Below, piece by piece: positions 8,504-17,437 of a DNA stretch of 52,843 nucleotides; the first letter of the stretch is position 1, and each line of letters opens with the position of its first letter. Origin of the DNA: an uncultured Prevotellaceae bacterium (GTDB taxonomy: Bacteria; Bacteroidota; Bacteroidia; Bacteroidales; Bacteroidaceae); assembly GCA_946626595.1 (NCBI GenBank), contig CAMOUQ010000007.1:1-52843 (forward strand). Direction: 5' to 3'. The notes beneath the pieces are model-generated. The model had not been told where the DNA came from. It did not search any database and saw nothing but the letters and a program-made list of their open reading frames with translations. A program made the translations under genes and the position numbers.

Positions 8504-10276
8504 CTATTTTTGCAACAGAAGTTTTTTATTTACGACGATTACTTTTTGGGGGCTGTTCGTAATCTTGCGTCCACTGAGGTCGTATGCTTGACCATTCGCC
8601 CGACCTGGGAGGGAGGCATCCGTGTGGTCGATGTCCTCCACGCGGTCCGACTCGATGCACTCCAGGCGAATGAAGTCCATGTCGGGCATCCATGCGGAGG
8701 CATTGCTCAGGGTGATGGTGTTCTGCCCGGCATTCAGTCGTACCTCTACGGAGCGAGTGCCCGGTTTGTTCCATCCGCCTGAGTTCAGGCCAGTGAGGTT
8801 TTGGCGCGAACCATTGACGCTGAGCACGGCGTTACGTGATTCTCCGCAAAGGAAGCCAATGGTCAGGCGGTAGCGGCCACCATATTGGCTGTAGACGTTG
8901 TCCCATTCCAGGTTGTTGGCATTGCTGAGTCCCAGCCATCCCACCTTGCATCCGCCCGAGGCCTCTGCGTTGTCGTCGTAGGAACAGCTGGGGAAGGTCT
9001 GGTTGTTCACCAGTTCCTGATACGAGCCGTTGCGTGCCGTTTCTGCTTCGTAGAGCGTGCGCTCCAGACGTTGTTCGGCCTCTGCTGTGTAGATGGCAGT
9101 GCCATGGGCCGGGAGCGTCACTTCCAATGTGCCTTCGGCCGTTCCGACGTCGCGCTTGGCAAAGCAGTCGTGCAGCTGTATGGTGCCGCCAAGGTCCATC
9201 AACGAGAAATCGACCTCGACGGTTTGTTCTTCGTCGCTTGGGTTGTAGACAGCGAAGGCCCGTCGTGTACCGTTCAGTTGCTGGATGTCCTTGACCAGAA
9301 CGTAGCACTCACCCAGGCGCTGACAGACGTAGGCCTGCAGGTGGAGCGAGTCTTGGTTGAGGGCGATGAGGTCTTTGTTCTTCAGCAGGTTGAGTGCAGT
9401 GTTGTTGATGTTGGTCAAGTCGCAGCCGATGAGCAGCGGCGAGGCCATGATGCACCACATGCCGAAATGCGTCTGGTCCTCGGTGGCTGTGAGGGTGCGG
9501 CCCACCTCCAGCATGTCCATGTCGTTGTAGTGTCCATCGCGGCAGTAGGCCGAGAGGTAGAGGTTCTCCTTAATGATGTTGCGGATGCTCTCCCAGCTGC
9601 AGTTGATGTCGCCCGTAGTGCGCCACGAGAATGCCTGTTCCGTAATCCATGTGCCTGGATATGCCCATCGGCAGGCATTCATGCGTATGTCGGTTCGTCC
9701 CGTGTTGCGAATGGCCTGTGCGATGGCTGTGTAACGCTCGCGTTCGTCCAGGACGAGGTGGTCCTCATTGTGGTACCAGGAGCCGCCGCAGAAGTCGACC
9801 TTGATGAAGTCGAATCCCAATTCCTTGAAGAAAAAGTCGATGTCCTGCTGGTCGTGCTGATAGAGGCCAACGCCTTTTCCTATGGCGTCGCCGTTGAACA
9901 TGCTGCCGCAAGTGTTGTGTCCGGCGTCGGAGTAGATGCCAGCCTTCAGTCCCTTGGAGTGGATGAAGTCGACCACCCCCTTCAGTCCGTTGGGGAATCG
10001 AGTGGGGTGGATGAGCAGTTGGCCTGTTTCCTTGTCCCGCCCTCCGAAGTATCCGTCATCGATGTTGATGTACTTGTAGCCTACGTCCTTCAGCTTTTTG
10101 CTGTTCATGGCAGCAGCTTGCCGTTTAATGAGTGTCTCGTTGATGTTCACCCCATAGGTATTCCACGAGCTCCACCCCATGGTAGGTCCTTCGTTATATA
10201 CGGCCTCCTGGGCATGCGAATAAAAAGCGAAGAAAGAAGAATGAAGCACTAATAATATGGCTGCAATTCGTTTCAT
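8504..10276 (-). CDS. GH27 alpha-galactosidase with C-terminal carbohydrate-binding module
   Basis: Hydrolyses terminal alpha-galactose (possibly beta-L-arabinopyranose) from plant polysaccharides; exported by a signal peptide ending SHAQ (residues 1-23). The GH27 barrel spans about 27-300 with MGWSSWNTYG at the start, nucleophile Asp161 in FIKVDFCGG and acid/base Asp223 in TTGDINCSW. An antiparallel beta domain follows (about 310-395), then a CBM35/CBM6-like module (about 400-550). The end carries a short YDLSGRKI...VNKK tail of the type common on extracellular proteins of Prevotella and Bacteroides. It lies 71 nt downstream of the double GH43 gene and may share its transcript. Family assignment is firm; substrate is inferred. 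Confidence 0.95.
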   Translation of the reverse strand: MKRIAAILLVLHSSFFAFYSHAQEAVYNEGPTMGWSSWNTYGVNINETLIKRQAAAMNSKKLKDVGYKYINIDDGYFGGRDKETGQLLIHPTRFPNGLKGVVDFIHSKGLKAGIYSDAGHNTCGSMFNGDAIGKGVGLYQHDQQDIDFFFKELGFDFIKVDFCGGSWYHNEDHLVLDERERYTAIAQAIRNTGRTDIRMNACRWAYPGTWITEQAFSWRTTGDINCSWESIRNIIKENLYLSAYCRDGHYNDMDMLEVGRTLTATEDQTHFGMWCIMASPLLIGCDLTNINNTALNLLKNKDLIALNQDSLHLQAYVCQRLGECYVLVKDIQQLNGTRRAFAVYNPSDEEQTVEVDFSLMDLGGTIQLHDCFAKRDVGTAEGTLEVTLPAHGTAIYTAEAEQRLERTLYEAETARNGSYQELVNNQTFPSCSYDDNAEASGGCKVGWLGLSNANNLEWDNVYSQYGGRYRLTIGFLCGESRNAVLSVNGSRQNLTGLNSGGWNKPGTRSVEVRLNAGQNTITLSNASAWMPDMDFIRLECIESDRVEDIDHTDASLPGRANGQAYDLSGRKITNSPQKVIVVNKKLLLQK

Positions 10277-10291
10277 GTCTTTTATTTTTAG

Positions 10292-10349
10292 TTCTTAACT
10301 CTTAACTCTAAATCATTAATCATTAATTCTTAACTCTTAATTCTTAATT
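10292..10349. repeat. AT-rich short repeats between the GH43 and GH27 genes
   Basis: Several near-copies of TTCTTAACTCTTAA and CATTAAT run through this short intergenic region. The tract reaches the stop codon of the GH43 gene (10348-10350 on the minus strand). No terminator structure is evident. Confidence 0.65.
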
Positions 10350-13128
10350 ATTTAAACTGCCACCAGTCGAGACGTACATCGCCCTGGGCCTGATCGATGG
10401 TAAGGTAGAGGTCGTGCAGGCCTGTGGCCATCTTTTTGGGCAGGGCAATGCTGACGGTGTTGTAGGTTTCTGTGGAGCCCGTCGGAGCTATGCTGATGGA
10501 GCCCAGCAGCGGTCCACCGGGTTCGTCAATGTGCAGGCTGATGGTTGCCTGGGCGGCGGCAGGTGCTGCAGCCGAGAGGGTGAACTGGCGAGGCCCTTTC
10601 TTGCCGAAGTCGACATTGCGGAGACGGATGTATTCGCCAGCGTCGAGGTTATGGACGTATAGGTTGCGGCGTCCGGTGCTCAACGGGAACTGGTTTACCA
10701 CACTTTTGCCCTTGGCTCCGGCCACCAGTTCTCGCGTGCCCGCGATACCTATTTTCTCTGTTCTCAGTCCGTAGCCCCAGGCCATGGTCTCGGCCTCGAC
10801 GCGACGGTAGGGGTTGAGCGTGCCCACAGGTGAGGGCTCCTGCAGGTCGAGCCAGTAGGGCACCTCCTCGATGGTGCCGTCGGGGCGGTACGTCATCTGG
10901 GCCATGCTGACGGAGCGGCGCTCGAAGTGTTCGCGTGTCTCGAAGTGTAGCAGGTCGTAGTCCTGTCCGAAGAGATAGCTGTGGCCCTTGAAGTCGACGA
11001 TACCGGGATGGTTGCCACGATCACGCGGGGTGGGCGACATGAGGTAGCCCTTGCATGTCCATGGTCCAGTGGGTGAATCGGCCATGGCATACCCTATGCC
11101 CTCGGGGCAGCAGGTGGAGGCATAGGCGAGATACCAGTGCCCTAAGCGTTCGTAGAGCCAGGGGCCTTCCTGATAGTGTGGAATGTGGTAGTCGAGTTTG
11201 ACAATGTCGCCCTCGGTGTGTATCATGTCTTGGCTGAGGCGTACGTAATAGGTGTTGGGGTTGCCCCAGTACATCCAGGCCTGTCCCTGGCTGTCGACGA
11301 ATACAGTGGGGTCAATGTCGTCCCAATGTTCGCGTTGCCAAACGAGGGGCTCTCCCAGCGGGTCGCGGAAGGGACCGTATGGCGAGTCGGAAACCAGCAC
11401 GCCAATGCCGTGGCCGTGGAGGGGGCAATACATATAGTATTTACCGTTGCGGGCCACGCACTGAATGGCCCAGGCTCCGTTGTCGCGTCCGCGCCAGGAG
11501 AAGTCGCGCAGTGAGGCTACGGGGCCATGGTCGGTCCAGTTGACCATGTCGGTGCTGGTGTAGAGGAGCCAGTCGTACATGAAGAATCCGGCGGAACTGC
11601 GTTCACGGGCATCCATGATTTCGTCGGCATGTGAGTCGTGACTGACATAGAGGAATACAGTGTCGCCGACGACCAGAGGAGCCGGGTCGGCCGTGTAGTG
11701 AGTCTGTAGGATGGGCAGGTTCAGTCCGCGGCACTCGTCGAGTTGCCACCAGTCGAGGTTAAACAGATGGGGCCCCTTACGCCCGTGGAAAGAGAGGTAA
11801 AGGTCGTGGACGCCCGTAGCATTGCGGGGCAGGAAGGTCTCGAACTTGCGCCACTCTTCCCAGCTGCCCGTACCTGTTATCTCCACACTGCCCAGGCAGA
11901 GGCCATGCAGACTGTCGGCATGTAGTTCGATGCGTCCGCCGCGCAGGGCCGAAGCAGCACTTACTGTGAACTTGCGAGCTCCGTGGTTGCCCAGGTCTAC
12001 GGCTTGAAGTTTCAGCCAGTCACCATTGTGTATGTCGCTGACGTAGACGCCAGTGCGGTGGTTCTGTGTCGTGTGCAGTCCGTGACTGTAGGCCATGGTC
12101 TCAGCTTCCACGCGACGATAGGGAGAGAATGTCTGCAGGGGCTTGACACCCTGGCGGGTAGGATTGATGGTTGGGAACTTGCCATCGGGCGTGTATTGGA
12201 ACTCCTCGACGGCCATGCTGCGGCCGAAACCACCACCTCCGGGCAGATGCCCCGTGTGGTAGAAGAAGTAACTGTGGCCACGAAAGTCGGCCACGCCAGC
12301 ATGGTTGGTGAACGAGTCGGTGCCGCCCAGGGGCATGACGATGCCCTCGTAGTGCCAGGGGCCCAGCGGATTGTCGGCCGACGAGTAGGAAATATGCTCG
12401 GGCACACCACCGGCGGCATACATTAGCAGCCATCGGCCACCGCGCTGCATCAGCCAGGGTCCCTCGACGTACGAGTCACGGTACTTGCGACCCTTCTCGC
12501 GCTGGTTCATGGGAGGTGCGCCGAATCCCTCCTCCGTCATGTCGATGAGGTGGACGTCGCCCTTGGCGTGTATCATGTCGGGCTCCAGCTCGAGCATGTA
12601 AACACGTGGATTGCCCCAGGCCAGCCATGCGCGGCCCGTCTCGGAGTCTATCCATACGGTGGGGTCGATGTGGTCCCACGAACCGTTTTCGTAGAGCGGA
12701 CGCCCCAGGGCATCGCGATATGGACCTTCGGGACGGTCGGCCACAGCCACGCCTATGGCCATGCCTCCCGACAGTCGGGAGTGGGCGCAGATGTACCAGT
12801 AGAACTTGCCGTTACGCTGTATGCACTGGCTGGCCCAGGCACGGTCGTCGGCCCAGGAGAAACTCTCCAGTGCCAGGGGGGAACCGAGATCCTGCCAGTT
12901 CACCATATCGCGTGAGGAATAGATGCGCCACTCCTGCATCCAGAAGAAGTCGGCTCCGTCCTCATCGTGTCCGGTGAAGACGTACATTACCGAGTCGCCC
13001 ACGCAGAGCGGTGCGGGGTCGGTGGTGAAGCAGGTTTGCACGATGGGGTTTTGGGCCTGCGTCGGGCTTAGCGTTGCGGCGAGCCCGAGGAGTGAGGCGA
13101 AGAGTTTGCGTTTCATGTTCTTTGTCAT
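10348..13128 (-). CDS. Double GH43 glycosidase with two CBM6-like modules
   Basis: A secreted arabinoxylan- or arabinan-active enzyme of 926 residues built as a duplicated unit. After a signal peptide (MKRKLFASLLGLAATLSPTQAQ) come GH43 domain 1 (about 30-330), CBM6-like module 1 (about 338-465), GH43 domain 2 (about 473-790) and CBM6-like module 2 (about 800-925). Both GH43 domains keep the triad: Asp37 (TDPAP), Asp155 (IDPTV) and Glu222 (EGPW) in the first; Asp481 (ADPAP), Asp606 (IDPTV) and Glu654 (EGPW) in the second. The module starts share RRVEAETMA. The two domains differ enough to have separate specificities. Start could be residue 1 or Met5. A -7 element lies at 13172-13179. Confidence 0.95.
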   Translation of the reverse strand: MTKNMKRKLFASLLGLAATLSPTQAQNPIVQTCFTTDPAPLCVGDSVMYVFTGHDEDGADFFWMQEWRIYSSRDMVNWQDLGSPLALESFSWADDRAWASQCIQRNGKFYWYICAHSRLSGGMAIGVAVADRPEGPYRDALGRPLYENGSWDHIDPTVWIDSETGRAWLAWGNPRVYMLELEPDMIHAKGDVHLIDMTEEGFGAPPMNQREKGRKYRDSYVEGPWLMQRGGRWLLMYAAGGVPEHISYSSADNPLGPWHYEGIVMPLGGTDSFTNHAGVADFRGHSYFFYHTGHLPGGGGFGRSMAVEEFQYTPDGKFPTINPTRQGVKPLQTFSPYRRVEAETMAYSHGLHTTQNHRTGVYVSDIHNGDWLKLQAVDLGNHGARKFTVSAASALRGGRIELHADSLHGLCLGSVEITGTGSWEEWRKFETFLPRNATGVHDLYLSFHGRKGPHLFNLDWWQLDECRGLNLPILQTHYTADPAPLVVGDTVFLYVSHDSHADEIMDARERSSAGFFMYDWLLYTSTDMVNWTDHGPVASLRDFSWRGRDNGAWAIQCVARNGKYYMYCPLHGHGIGVLVSDSPYGPFRDPLGEPLVWQREHWDDIDPTVFVDSQGQAWMYWGNPNTYYVRLSQDMIHTEGDIVKLDYHIPHYQEGPWLYERLGHWYLAYASTCCPEGIGYAMADSPTGPWTCKGYLMSPTPRDRGNHPGIVDFKGHSYLFGQDYDLLHFETREHFERRSVSMAQMTYRPDGTIEEVPYWLDLQEPSPVGTLNPYRRVEAETMAWGYGLRTEKIGIAGTRELVAGAKGKSVVNQFPLSTGRRNLYVHNLDAGEYIRLRNVDFGKKGPRQFTLSAAAPAAAQATISLHIDEPGGPLLGSISIAPTGSTETYNTVSIALPKKMATGLHDLYLTIDQAQGDVRLDWWQFK

Positions 13129-13171
13129 GGTTTACAGAAAATATTGTGTATTGTTTTTAATATTTCTGCGG

Positions 13172-13179
13172 CAAAGTTA
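13172..13179 (-). promoter_or_regulatory. -7 promoter element of the GH43/GH27 unit
   Basis: The minus strand reads TAACTTTG, 43 nt before the GH43 start codon. No clear -33 TTTG is found at the expected distance. Confidence 0.5.
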
Positions 13180-13245
13180 CGAAGAAAAACGCTATGTCAG
13201 TGCCTCCGTCGTTCCATAGATTTCTGTTTACGTCTCATTATGGGG

Positions 13246-13710
13246 CTAAAGGATGTCCTCCATGCCGGTCTTCTGCACGCTCATGCCCATGCTTTGATAA
13301 AAGTGGTAAGCCGAGTCGTTGCCCTGCCAGACATTGAGCGTGATGTTGTAGCAGCCAGATTGTTTGGCATAGTTGCGGACGTATTCGTAGAGGGCACGCC
13401 CGACGTGTTGCCCACGTGACTGCCGTGCCACACAGATGTCGTCGATGTAGAGTGTCTTGATATCCTGCAGCAGGCGGTTGTCCCGCACCTCTATGAGCTG
13501 ACAAAAAGCATGGCCGAGAATGTGCCCGTCGGCTTCGTAGACGAAGACGGGCTTGTCATTGTCGCGAAGCACGTCGGACAATTCGCTTTGGTCGTACTTG
13601 GTGGTATTGCCCTTGAAGAGGTCGGGCCGAATCTCGTTGTGCACAGCATTCACCTCCAGGAGGAGGCTCATGAGTGCGGGCGTGTCGCGCTGTTCGGCTC
13701 GTCGTATCAT
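13246..13710 (-). CDS. GNAT-family N-acetyltransferase
   Basis: A single-domain GNAT acetyltransferase of 154 residues, predicted cytoplasmic. It begins MIRRAEQRDTPALMSLL, as many GNATs do, and has the acetyl-CoA loop VARQSRGQHVGRALYEYV (motif A, R/Q-x-x-G-x-G/A) followed by the late NDSAYHFYQSMGM motif. The substrate cannot be read from the sequence. It lies 16 nt downstream of the metallo-beta-lactamase-fold gene and is probably co-transcribed with it. Confidence 0.9.
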   Translation of the reverse strand: MIRRAEQRDTPALMSLLLEVNAVHNEIRPDLFKGNTTKYDQSELSDVLRDNDKPVFVYEADGHILGHAFCQLIEVRDNRLLQDIKTLYIDDICVARQSRGQHVGRALYEYVRNYAKQSGCYNITLNVWQGNDSAYHFYQSMGMSVQKTGMEDIL

Positions 13711-13726
13711 GTTTAGTTCGTGGGGA

Positions 13727-14548
13727 TTAGTGGTCGGAGTCGGGGATATCGAGTTCGAAGACTCCGGTAGGCGTCTGTCGGTTGAGAACGGTCAACTGGA
13801 AGTCGCTGCCTGCCACCAGTCCGTAGCTGCGCAGCACGGCCTCCACGGTCTTTCGGGCCAGTTCGGGATGGTTGTTCTCCTCGCTCAGGTGGCATAGCCA
13901 CACGTGGCGCAGACCTGGTGAGGCATAGGTGGTCAGAGCGTCAGCACACTGGCGGTTCGACAGATGTCCGCGGCCTGAGCGTATGCGCCCCTTCAGATAG
14001 GCAGGGTAGGGGCCCTGTGCCAGCATTTCCTCGTCGTGGTTGGCCTCCAACACCAGGTAGTTGGCCTCTCCGATGGCCTTGGCCACGGCAGGCGTCACCT
14101 CGCCCACGTCGGTAGCCAGACAGAAGGTCAGTTCGCCCTGGCGTATGCGGTAGCCCACGCAGTCGGAACTGTCGTGCGAGACCTCGAAAGGCGTAACCTC
14201 CAGGTCGCCCACGCAGACGGATTCGCCCTTGTAGACATAGCGGCGGCTTGGTTCGGTCACCTTCGACATGGTGCAGTAGTTGTTGTTGATGCCTATGTGC
14301 ACCTTCTCGGTGGCATAGATGAGTTTGCCTAGGTCGTTGGCCATGTGGCCTACAGCCTTGATGTGGTCAGCATGGTCGTGGGTAATGAATATGGCACTGA
14401 CGGCCTCCAGCGCGAATCCGTAGTCGCGTAGTGTCTTCCGCACTGTGCGGACGGGTATGCCGGCGTCTATCAGTATGCTACATTTTTCGGTCTTGAGGTA
14501 GTAGCAGTTCCCACTGCTGCCACTCCCCAAACATAGGAACTTTATCAT
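13727..14548 (-). CDS. Metallo-beta-lactamase-fold hydrolase (YycJ/WalJ-like)
   Basis: A 273-residue metal-dependent hydrolase starting MIKFLCLGSGSSGNCYYL, the typical opening of the YycJ/VicX group. The metal-binding motif THDHADH is intact, with further ligands likely in FEVSHDSSD and ATDVGEV and the late LCHLSEENNHP. Related proteins have been connected to cell-wall control and to 5'-exonuclease activity; which applies here is not known. A longer frame starts at 14569, but that codon overlaps the -7 element at 14569-14576, so the internal Met at 14548 is chosen. The GNAT gene follows after 16 nt. Confidence 0.93.
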   Translation of the reverse strand: MIKFLCLGSGSSGNCYYLKTEKCSILIDAGIPVRTVRKTLRDYGFALEAVSAIFITHDHADHIKAVGHMANDLGKLIYATEKVHIGINNNYCTMSKVTEPSRRYVYKGESVCVGDLEVTPFEVSHDSSDCVGYRIRQGELTFCLATDVGEVTPAVAKAIGEANYLVLEANHDEEMLAQGPYPAYLKGRIRSGRGHLSNRQCADALTTYASPGLRHVWLCHLSEENNHPELARKTVEAVLRSYGLVAGSDFQLTVLNRQTPTGVFELDIPDSDH

Positions 14549-14568
14549 TTTGGTTGTTATTTTCGTCA

Positions 14569-14576
14569 CAAAGATA
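14569..14576 (-). promoter_or_regulatory. -7 promoter element of the metallo-hydrolase gene
   Basis: The minus strand reads TATCTTTG, 20 nt before the chosen start at 14548. It faces away from the TAACTTTG element at 14621-14628, so the two genes are divergently transcribed. Confidence 0.6.
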
Positions 14577-14620
14577 GAAAAATTATTTCGATTAGGAATT
14601 AGGGATTAGGGATTATTTCG

Positions 14621-14628
14621 TAACTTTG
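14621..14628 (+). promoter_or_regulatory. -7 promoter element of the small lipoprotein gene
   Basis: TAACTTTG followed by CACAAATTT, 23 nt before the ATG at 14652. Upstream is the short repeat ATTAGGGATTAGGG. Confidence 0.55.
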
Positions 14629-14651
14629 CACAAATTTAACTTTTCCCAGCC

Positions 14652-15056
14652 ATGCGGAAGGAATTTCTTCTTATTCTCTTAGCCCTGTTGGCCGTGGCCT
14701 GCCATCGCGAATCTGACGCTGAACTTACGGCCGAACACTTCATGGCGGCCTATCTCGACTGTCGTTTCTCCGAAGCCAGTCGCATGGCCTCGCCCCTCGT
14801 GGTGGAACAGATGCGCTGGCGTGCCTCTCAGCTGACCGAGGCCGACGTTGCCCTCCTCGCAGAGACTGCGGCTGAGGTGACAGTTGCTGATGTAGCGGCC
14901 TCGACCGACTCCAGCATCGTTACCCTCTCGGTCTCCCAGGCTCTGCTCCCTGATAGTCTTGACCGTCCTTGGAGTATCGGCTCGTGCCGCTATCGTCTCG
15001 TTCTTAAGCGTCCCGACGGAAAGCGGTGGCAGGTCGTGTCCCTGCGCAGCCTGTAA
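14652..15056 (+). CDS. Small predicted lipoprotein, possibly NTF2-like
   Basis: A 134-residue protein with a lipobox: MRKEFLLILLALLAVACHRE, Cys17 being the likely lipid attachment site. The mature part begins with a helix (AELTAEHFMAAYLDCRFSEASRMAS) and ends with strands closing in KRWQVVSLRSL. This layout recalls NTF2-like/DUF4878 lipoproteins, but the match is weak and no function is claimed. It has its own promoter element and no close downstream partner on the same strand. Confidence 0.75.
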   Translation: MRKEFLLILLALLAVACHRESDAELTAEHFMAAYLDCRFSEASRMASPLVVEQMRWRASQLTEADVALLAETAAEVTVADVAASTDSSIVTLSVSQALLPDSLDRPWSIGSCRYRLVLKRPDGKRWQVVSLRSL

Positions 15057-15084
15057 CGCGTTTCGCGCCTCCTTTACCATTGGT

Positions 15085-15120
15085 CAACGACTCGTGAGCC
15101 ATGCGGCAACGGCTCGTGAG
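15085..15120. repeat. Two degenerate 22-bp repeats (CAACGACTCGTGAG)
   Basis: CAACGACTCGTGAG at 15085-15098 and CAACGGCTCGTGAG at 15107-15120 are spaced 22 nt apart in the 199-bp region before the fusion gene; a third, much weaker copy may follow. They could be regulator sites or decayed repeats. Confidence 0.45.
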
Positions 15121-15186
15121 TCACAGGTCACCGACAACTTGTAGCTTTGGATTTTGTCCGTTGTGCAGATAAAATCGGAGGGGAAG

Positions 15187-15218
15187 TTTGCTTATTTGCG
15201 TGCTAATGCTTAACTTTG
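15187..15218 (+). promoter_or_regulatory. Promoter of the FemAB/DegT-like fusion gene
   Basis: -33 TTTG (15187-15190), 20 nt, then -7 TAACTTTG (15211-15218), matching the Bacteroidota consensus, about 38 nt before the ATG at 15256. Confidence 0.75.
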
Positions 15219-15255
15219 TGCATGGTTTTAGGCACATGCCGAGAAATTAGAAAGA

Positions 15256-17415
15256 ATGATAGTAGTACCATATGCATTAAGTTATAAGGAGATTTGGGAT
15301 TCCTTCGTAGTCGATTCAAAGAACGGCACCTTCCTGCTCATGCGCGACTATATGGATTACCATGCCGACCGCTTCTTCGACTGCTCGCTGCTCGTCTACG
15401 AAGGTGAGCCCGAGGGCGCGGATGCCATGGGACCGCGCGGCCGCGACGGACTAAAGGCTGTCTTCCCAGCTAACTGGGTGGAGGAGGAACGTACCGTCTA
15501 CTCGCACCGCGGACTGACCTACGGCGGACTGATTGTAGACCCCGAGATTACCCAGATGGAGGTGCTGGTGGTGATGCAGAAGGTGATGCAGTATTACCGC
15601 GACATGCTGCAGGCCACTACGCTCGTCTACAAGCCCATACCCTATATCTACAGTCCCTATCCTTCAGGCGAAGACCTTTTTGCTCTGTACCGAGGCGGGG
15701 CACGACTGCTCACGCGAAATGTAAGTTCCGTGGTGGCGTTGCGCAATCCCCTGCGCCTTCATACCCTGCGTCGTCGGCAGGCCCGCAAGGCGCTCGACCA
15801 TAATTTCTACATCGAACTGGTGCCCAGCAACGACACCCAGGACATACATGCATACTGGACACTGCTTTCCGAAGTGTTGGAGGAACACCATGGGGCACAT
15901 CCCGTACACAGCGAGGAAGAGATGACGCTGTTGATGAACCGCTTCCCGCGGGAAATTAAACTCTTTATCGTGAAGCACGAGGAGCACATCGTAGCGGGTT
16001 GTGTCGTATTTGTTACGCGGCAGGTGGCTCATATCCAGTATATCGCCTCGGGCCAGGAGGGTCGTAAGTATGGAGCGCTGGACCTGCTTTTCCGCCATCT
16101 CATAAACGAACGATTCCGGCAGATGGAGTATCTCGACTTCGGACGCTCGATGGCTCCCGACGGCATATCGCTGAACCAGGGGCTCATCTTCCAGAAGGAG
16201 GGCTTCGGGGCGCGGACGGTTTGCTACGACACCTACGAGGTCGCCCTGACCGACGAGGCCATAGAGACGATGACCGACGCGGGTACAGAGAAGGAGGATA
16301 CCATCATCCGATATGCCGATCTTCGTGCCACGAACGACAGTTTTGCCCCACGCCTGACTCAGGCCATGGAGCACGTGATGATAAGCGGCTCGTACCTGCA
16401 GGGGGCGTGTGTGAAGGACTTCGAACAGAAGTTTGCCCAATATTGCGGTGCCCAGCACTGCGTGATGGTGGCCAATGGCATGGATGCCATGTCGTTGACC
16501 TTGCGGGCCCTCAAGACCCTGGGCCAATGGCAGGACGGAGACGAGGTGATCGTGCCGGCCAATGTGCATCGTGCCACGCTGTTGGCCATCGACGAGGCCC
16601 GGCTGACCCCAGTCCTGTGTGAACCCTCGCTGCAGGACTACCTCCTGGATGTGGAGTACATGAAGCGACTGCTGACGGAGCGGACGCGTGCCGTTGTGGC
16701 CGTACATCTCTTCGGCCGTGTGTGCCAGATGGATTCCATCGGCAGTTGGGCCGCGGAGCACGGATTGCGCCTCGTCGAGGAAGGTTCGCATGCCCATGGT
16801 GCCCAGTATCTCGGGCAGTATGTCGGACACCTGGCCGATGCCGCCACCTTTAGTTTCCATCCCTCGCTCAATTTGGGCGCTTTGGGTGATGCCGGTTGTG
16901 TGACCACCGATGACCCCCAGTTGGCAACCACCCTGAGGCAGATGGCAGACTATGGTGGCGAACCGCATGCCGAAAGCCGATACAGAGGCATCAGCAGCCA
17001 TGCCGACGAACTGCAGGCCGCCGTGCTCGGTGTCAAACTGCCACGTCTGGATGCCGATAACGAACGGCGACGTCAGTTGGCCAACCTCTATGCAGAAGGC
17101 ATTCAGAACCCCCTCGTCACCATTCCCACCTTGCCCTCAAGGGCCGAATTGCCTGCCTACTACGGGTTCTCCGTGCGCTGCCCGGCGCGCGAGCAGTTGC
17201 AGCAGTTCCTTCTGGAGCGCGGCATACAGACCTTTGTTCACTACCCTGTGGCGCCACAAGGGCCGAAACCCTACGGCGAATGGGCTGTCCGGCGCATGCC
17301 CATCACGGAGCGCCTGCTTCGTGAAGTGCTTTCGCTGCCTATCGGTCCGCTGATGACCGACGACCAGGTCCGACGCATCGTGAAGGCCTTGAACGAGTTC
17401 AATGCCGATTTGTAA
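15256..17415 (+). CDS. Fusion of FemAB/GNAT-like acyltransferase and DegT/StrS-like domain lacking the PLP lysine
   Basis: The 719-residue chain joins two domains. Residues about 1-335 look like a FemAB/GNAT-type aminoacyl- or acyltransferase (RGLTYGGLIVDP, YIASGQEGRKYGALDLLFRHLI, LDFGRSM). Residues about 350-719 follow the DegT/DnrJ/EryC1/StrS sugar aminotransferase fold from end to end (VANGMDAMSLTL, GDEVIVPANV, VVAVHLFGRV, HYPVAP, LSLPIGP). The catalytic lysine of this family sits in SFxPxKNLGALGD; here the sequence is SFHPSLNLGALGD, Leu replacing Lys. The PLP-nitrogen Asp and nearby Gln of the usual EDxAQAHGA are also changed (EEGSHAHGA). Normal aminotransferase activity is therefore unlikely; a binding or scaffold role, or altered chemistry, is inferred. 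comF follows after 22 nt. Confidence 0.9.
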   Translation: MIVVPYALSYKEIWDSFVVDSKNGTFLLMRDYMDYHADRFFDCSLLVYEGEPEGADAMGPRGRDGLKAVFPANWVEEERTVYSHRGLTYGGLIVDPEITQMEVLVVMQKVMQYYRDMLQATTLVYKPIPYIYSPYPSGEDLFALYRGGARLLTRNVSSVVALRNPLRLHTLRRRQARKALDHNFYIELVPSNDTQDIHAYWTLLSEVLEEHHGAHPVHSEEEMTLLMNRFPREIKLFIVKHEEHIVAGCVVFVTRQVAHIQYIASGQEGRKYGALDLLFRHLINERFRQMEYLDFGRSMAPDGISLNQGLIFQKEGFGARTVCYDTYEVALTDEAIETMTDAGTEKEDTIIRYADLRATNDSFAPRLTQAMEHVMISGSYLQGACVKDFEQKFAQYCGAQHCVMVANGMDAMSLTLRALKTLGQWQDGDEVIVPANVHRATLLAIDEARLTPVLCEPSLQDYLLDVEYMKRLLTERTRAVVAVHLFGRVCQMDSIGSWAAEHGLRLVEEGSHAHGAQYLGQYVGHLADAATFSFHPSLNLGALGDAGCVTTDDPQLATTLRQMADYGGEPHAESRYRGISSHADELQAAVLGVKLPRLDADNERRRQLANLYAEGIQNPLVTIPTLPSRAELPAYYGFSVRCPAREQLQQFLLERGIQTFVHYPVAPQGPKPYGEWAVRRMPITERLLREVLSLPIGPLMTDDQVRRIVKALNEFNADL

Positions 17416-17437
17416 ATCTCTATCTCTCTGAGGACGT

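Noticed and set aside
14549..14569. N-terminal extension of the metallo-hydrolase
   Set aside because: It overlaps a promoter -7 element; the family starts at the internal Met.
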